This document shows positions 5,487 to 7,079 of a DNA stretch of 7,079 nucleotides, in pieces. Origin of the DNA: Bryobacteraceae bacterium (GTDB lineage: Bacteria > Acidobacteriota > Terriglobia > Bryobacterales > Bryobacteraceae); NCBI GenBank assembly GCA_947456995.1, contig CANGVB010000185.1:1-7079 (forward strand), read 5' to 3'. Below the pieces are notes generated by a model. That model was not told the origin of the DNA and did no database searches. It saw only the letters and a list, made by a program, of their open reading frames with translations. The position numbers and the translations under genes are program-made. The first letter of the stretch is position 1; each line of letters begins with the position of its first letter.

Positions 5487-6473
5487 CTAGAAATGGAATG
5501 TGCCTCTGGGAGCGATTGTAAAGAAGCTGGCACCGTTCCCAAGCTTGTTCCAGCGCATATCCAGCCCCCAGGACAATCTTGGCCTCACGCGCCACTCAAT
5601 GCCGCCACCAGTCTGAAAGCCCGGCGAAATCCCTCCTTGCCCCGAAGGCAACCCCAGGGCTGTCAACTCTCTTGCCGCTGCGATCTGTCCACCAATCAGC
5701 GCGCCGCCAAAGGGCGCGCCGTTTCCGAAGAGTGCATTGAGCGCAGGCGCATTGCGTAATCCGGTAAGTGTGGTTTGATTGCTGATCGTTACGAAAAGGC
5801 CAAAGCCCGCCACGACATAAGGCCGCAAACGCCAGCGGCTCAGACTGGCATTTTGATACTTCAAGCCAAAGGGGATCACCTGCAGAACATCCACTTTTGA
5901 CCGGCTGGATACCTGCACCGGGAATGGCGCGGCACCAGTGCCCTGCAGTGCGTCGGTGAGCAGCCCGGGGCCCAATACAGCGAGATTGGCTACCTGCGCC
6001 ACATTCGAGGTAATCGTAAGTTGACTATCGCTTCTGGTGAGTCCTGCGGAAAAATCATAGAGTAACTGCCCCCCAGGTGCCTTCATCAAGGGCAAAGATA
6101 CACCTCCGCTCAAGTAAGTGCCACGGCCACTCGAGTAAGGCCCAGTATGAATGCCGGCTGAGAAGCTGCTGGACGCGCCGATCAGTCCGAGGTTGGGTAG
6201 CAATTCCTGGGGCATGCCACGCTCACCGGTCATCGTTTGGCGCTCTGAGCGGCTCACCTCCGGGGCTGCCGCTGGTGCCACAATACTTGCTGCGCTCTCC
6301 ACAACTGGCGGTGATCCAGCACGTGCCATCAATTGCTGGATTAGCGCTTCGGCCTTGGCCAGACGCTCTTCCAAATCCCGAATCCGTTGCATTGTCTCAT
6401 CCTGACTGTTCGCCGCTGTGGCGTAGTGGACACAGCTGAATAGAAGCAGGCTTGTCGCGAAAAATGAATGCAT
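5487..6473 (-). CDS. Predicted outer-membrane beta-barrel protein with N-terminal coiled coil
   Basis: A 328-residue exported protein. It has a Sec signal peptide (about 1-20, hydrophobic FFATSLLLFSCVHYATA, cleavage likely after ATA). A short coiled coil follows (about 24-50, ETMQRIRDLEERLAKAEALIQQL), then an Ala/Pro/Val linker. From about residue 95 there are alternating Gly/aromatic beta-strand segments (FSAGIHTGPYSSGRGTYLSG, LLYDFSAGLT, WRLRPYVVAGFGLFVTI, WGLDMRWNKLG). It ends in FHF, the terminal aromatic expected of a BAM-assembled barrel. The coiled coil may trimerise or contact peptidoglycan (inference). No specific family is recognised. ATG 6473 is chosen because the next Met (residue 28) would remove the signal peptide, although no good Shine-Dalgarno sequence is seen. 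It converges on the anti-sigma gene with three bases between stop codons and diverges from the secreted protein gene at 6575. Confidence 0.8.
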   Translation of the reverse strand: MHSFFATSLLLFSCVHYATAANSQDETMQRIRDLEERLAKAEALIQQLMARAGSPPVVESAASIVAPAAAPEVSRSERQTMTGERGMPQELLPNLGLIGASSSFSAGIHTGPYSSGRGTYLSGGVSLPLMKAPGGQLLYDFSAGLTRSDSQLTITSNVAQVANLAVLGPGLLTDALQGTGAAPFPVQVSSRSKVDVLQVIPFGLKYQNASLSRWRLRPYVVAGFGLFVTISNQTTLTGLRNAPALNALFGNGAPFGGALIGGQIAAARELTALGLPSGQGGISPGFQTGGGIEWRVRPRLSWGLDMRWNKLGNGASFFTIAPRGTFHF

Positions 6474-6474
6474 G

Positions 6475-6538
6475 GTTACAGGGTATCAAGTGATTTTTTT
6501 CCTGTAACGGAGATCTGTTTGTATCGCTCATCCCGTTA
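6475..6538. promoter_or_regulatory. Two overlapping inverted repeats in the divergent intergenic region
   Basis: GTTACAGG (6475-6482) is perfectly complemented by CCTGTAAC (6501-6508), with 18 bases between containing a run of seven T. TAACGG (6505-6510) is perfectly complemented by CCGTTA (6533-6538). The two pairs share TAAC at 6505-6508, so in RNA they would be mutually exclusive stems. The first repeat lies two to nine bases before the ATG of the outer-membrane protein gene. The sites could be operators for a regulator of both divergent genes or an RNA switch in a leader. Short repeats like these can arise by chance. Confidence 0.4.
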
Positions 6539-6574
6539 GCCCGCATGAAGGTCAATTAGTGGAAAGGACAACTT

Positions 6575-7079
6575 ATGCTTAGAACTTCATTTCTCAGAGC
6601 TGCATGCGCATCCGTCGCTGCACTTATGATTCCAAATGCTATTGCCGCACCAACGCTCGAACTACGCGCTGGCCAGACAACGGTCGAACTCTCAACAGAA
6701 TTCCTCGGCGCCGTTACCAGTCTCGGGGTTTCGGTAACCCCGGTATCTGGAGGGGCTATCCGCAGCCGCAACGGCAAAACCACTGCCGTTTTCCCGGTCA
6801 CCAACGGCAGTGTTGACACAGGATTGCTGCGCCTTGAGGTGATCCATTCCGGCGGGCTCAGCCTGCGCGCTGGAGACACCGTCGTGACGCTTTCCCAGTT
6901 CAACATTGAGAACGTCACCGGTGGTGCACTTCGTCTGAAGGGCATCGTAACCGCAAACGATGTGATTGTCGGCGAGGTACCGCTCTTTGACCTCACGCTT
7001 ACGGAGAGCCCGAGTGCGCGGCCATCCAACCTGCTTCGCTCAGATATCAATCTTGGCGGTTCGCTGCGACTGGCTGGTG
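6575..7079 (+). CDS. Secreted protein of unknown function, C-terminus beyond window
   Basis: An open frame of 168 codons from ATG 6575 to the right edge with no stop. GGAAAGGA (6561-6568) is a strong, well-spaced ribosome binding site. The protein begins with a clear signal peptide (MLRTSFLRAACASVAALMI, cleavage likely after NAIA, near residue 24). The mature part is rich in short beta strands, Gly and Thr (LELRAGQTTVELSTEFLG, LRLEVIHSGGLSLRAGDTVVTLS, IVTANDVIVGEVPLFDLTL) and has no Cys, which suits an exported beta-sandwich protein. I do not recognise the family with confidence. The rhythm is reminiscent of HtaA-like or PEP-CTERM surface proteins, but the diagnostic C-terminus lies outside the window. 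It is transcribed away from the outer-membrane protein gene across a 101-bp region with inverted repeats, so co-regulation is possible. Confidence 0.8.
   Translation, partial: MLRTSFLRAACASVAALMIPNAIAAPTLELRAGQTTVELSTEFLGAVTSLGVSVTPVSGGAIRSRNGKTTAVFPVTNGSVDTGLLRLEVIHSGGLSLRAGDTVVTLSQFNIENVTGGALRLKGIVTANDVIVGEVPLFDLTLTESPSARPSNLLRSDINLGGSLRLAG

Noticed and set aside
6417..6473. Lipoprotein signal in the outer-membrane protein (LFSC around residue 14)
   Set aside because: Phe at the -2 position does not fit a lipobox. A standard signal peptidase I site (ATA before residue 21) and a C-terminal FHF fit a barrel protein better.
6556..7050. Minus-strand open frame of 164 codons opposite the secreted protein gene
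   Set aside because: Ser/Arg/Pro/Val-rich without recognisable features. The plus-strand frame has a strong ribosome binding site and a signal peptide.

Overview
The window looks like a chromosomal segment of a GC-rich soil-type bacterium. The gene mix is a RAYT-type transposase, a UPF0175/PIN toxin-antitoxin pair, an ECF sigma factor with an RskA-type anti-sigma factor, and secreted or outer-membrane proteins with Gram-negative signals. Together with abundant short repeats this is compatible with Acidobacteriota (Bryobacterales/Solibacter-like). That placement is inference from gene content, not proof. No RNA gene, CRISPR array or complete insertion sequence was found.

Positions 1-3783 look like an accessory, repeat-rich region. 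On the minus strand (714 down to 1, open at the left edge) lies a REP-associated tyrosine transposase broken by a frameshift near 583-611. On the plus strand follow a UPF0175 antitoxin (887-1165) and its one-base-overlapping PIN toxin (1165-1542). The toxin's C-terminal end has been replaced by a repeated element. That element is a short palindromic head followed by 25-bp units. It occurs at 1485-1582, again at 1595-1790 with five exact-length tandem units, and in diverged form at about 3566-3660. Between the repeat loci sits a compact three-gene plus-strand set: a small basic protein (about 1915-2112), a terminase-type ATPase (2117-2896) and a terminase-type RNase H-fold nuclease (2896-3546). 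The ATPase and nuclease correspond to the two domains of a phage terminase large subunit, here in two overlapping genes with their recognisable motifs present. No other phage structural gene is visible.

Positions 3784-7079 look like ordinary chromosome. An ECF sigma factor (3784-4356) overlaps its membrane-anchored RskA-like anti-sigma factor (4353-5483) by four bases. That pair converges, with only three bases between stop codons, on a minus-strand gene for a predicted outer-membrane beta-barrel protein with an N-terminal coiled coil (6473-5487). A 101-bp divergent intergenic region with two overlapping inverted repeats separates it from a secreted protein gene (6575 to the right edge, incomplete).

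The sigma/anti-sigma pair would form an envelope-sensing switch whose targets cannot be read from this window. The terminase-like operon, bracketed by same-orientation repeats and strongly G-skewed on the coding strand, is the least explained part of the window and the best candidate for an undescribed system.
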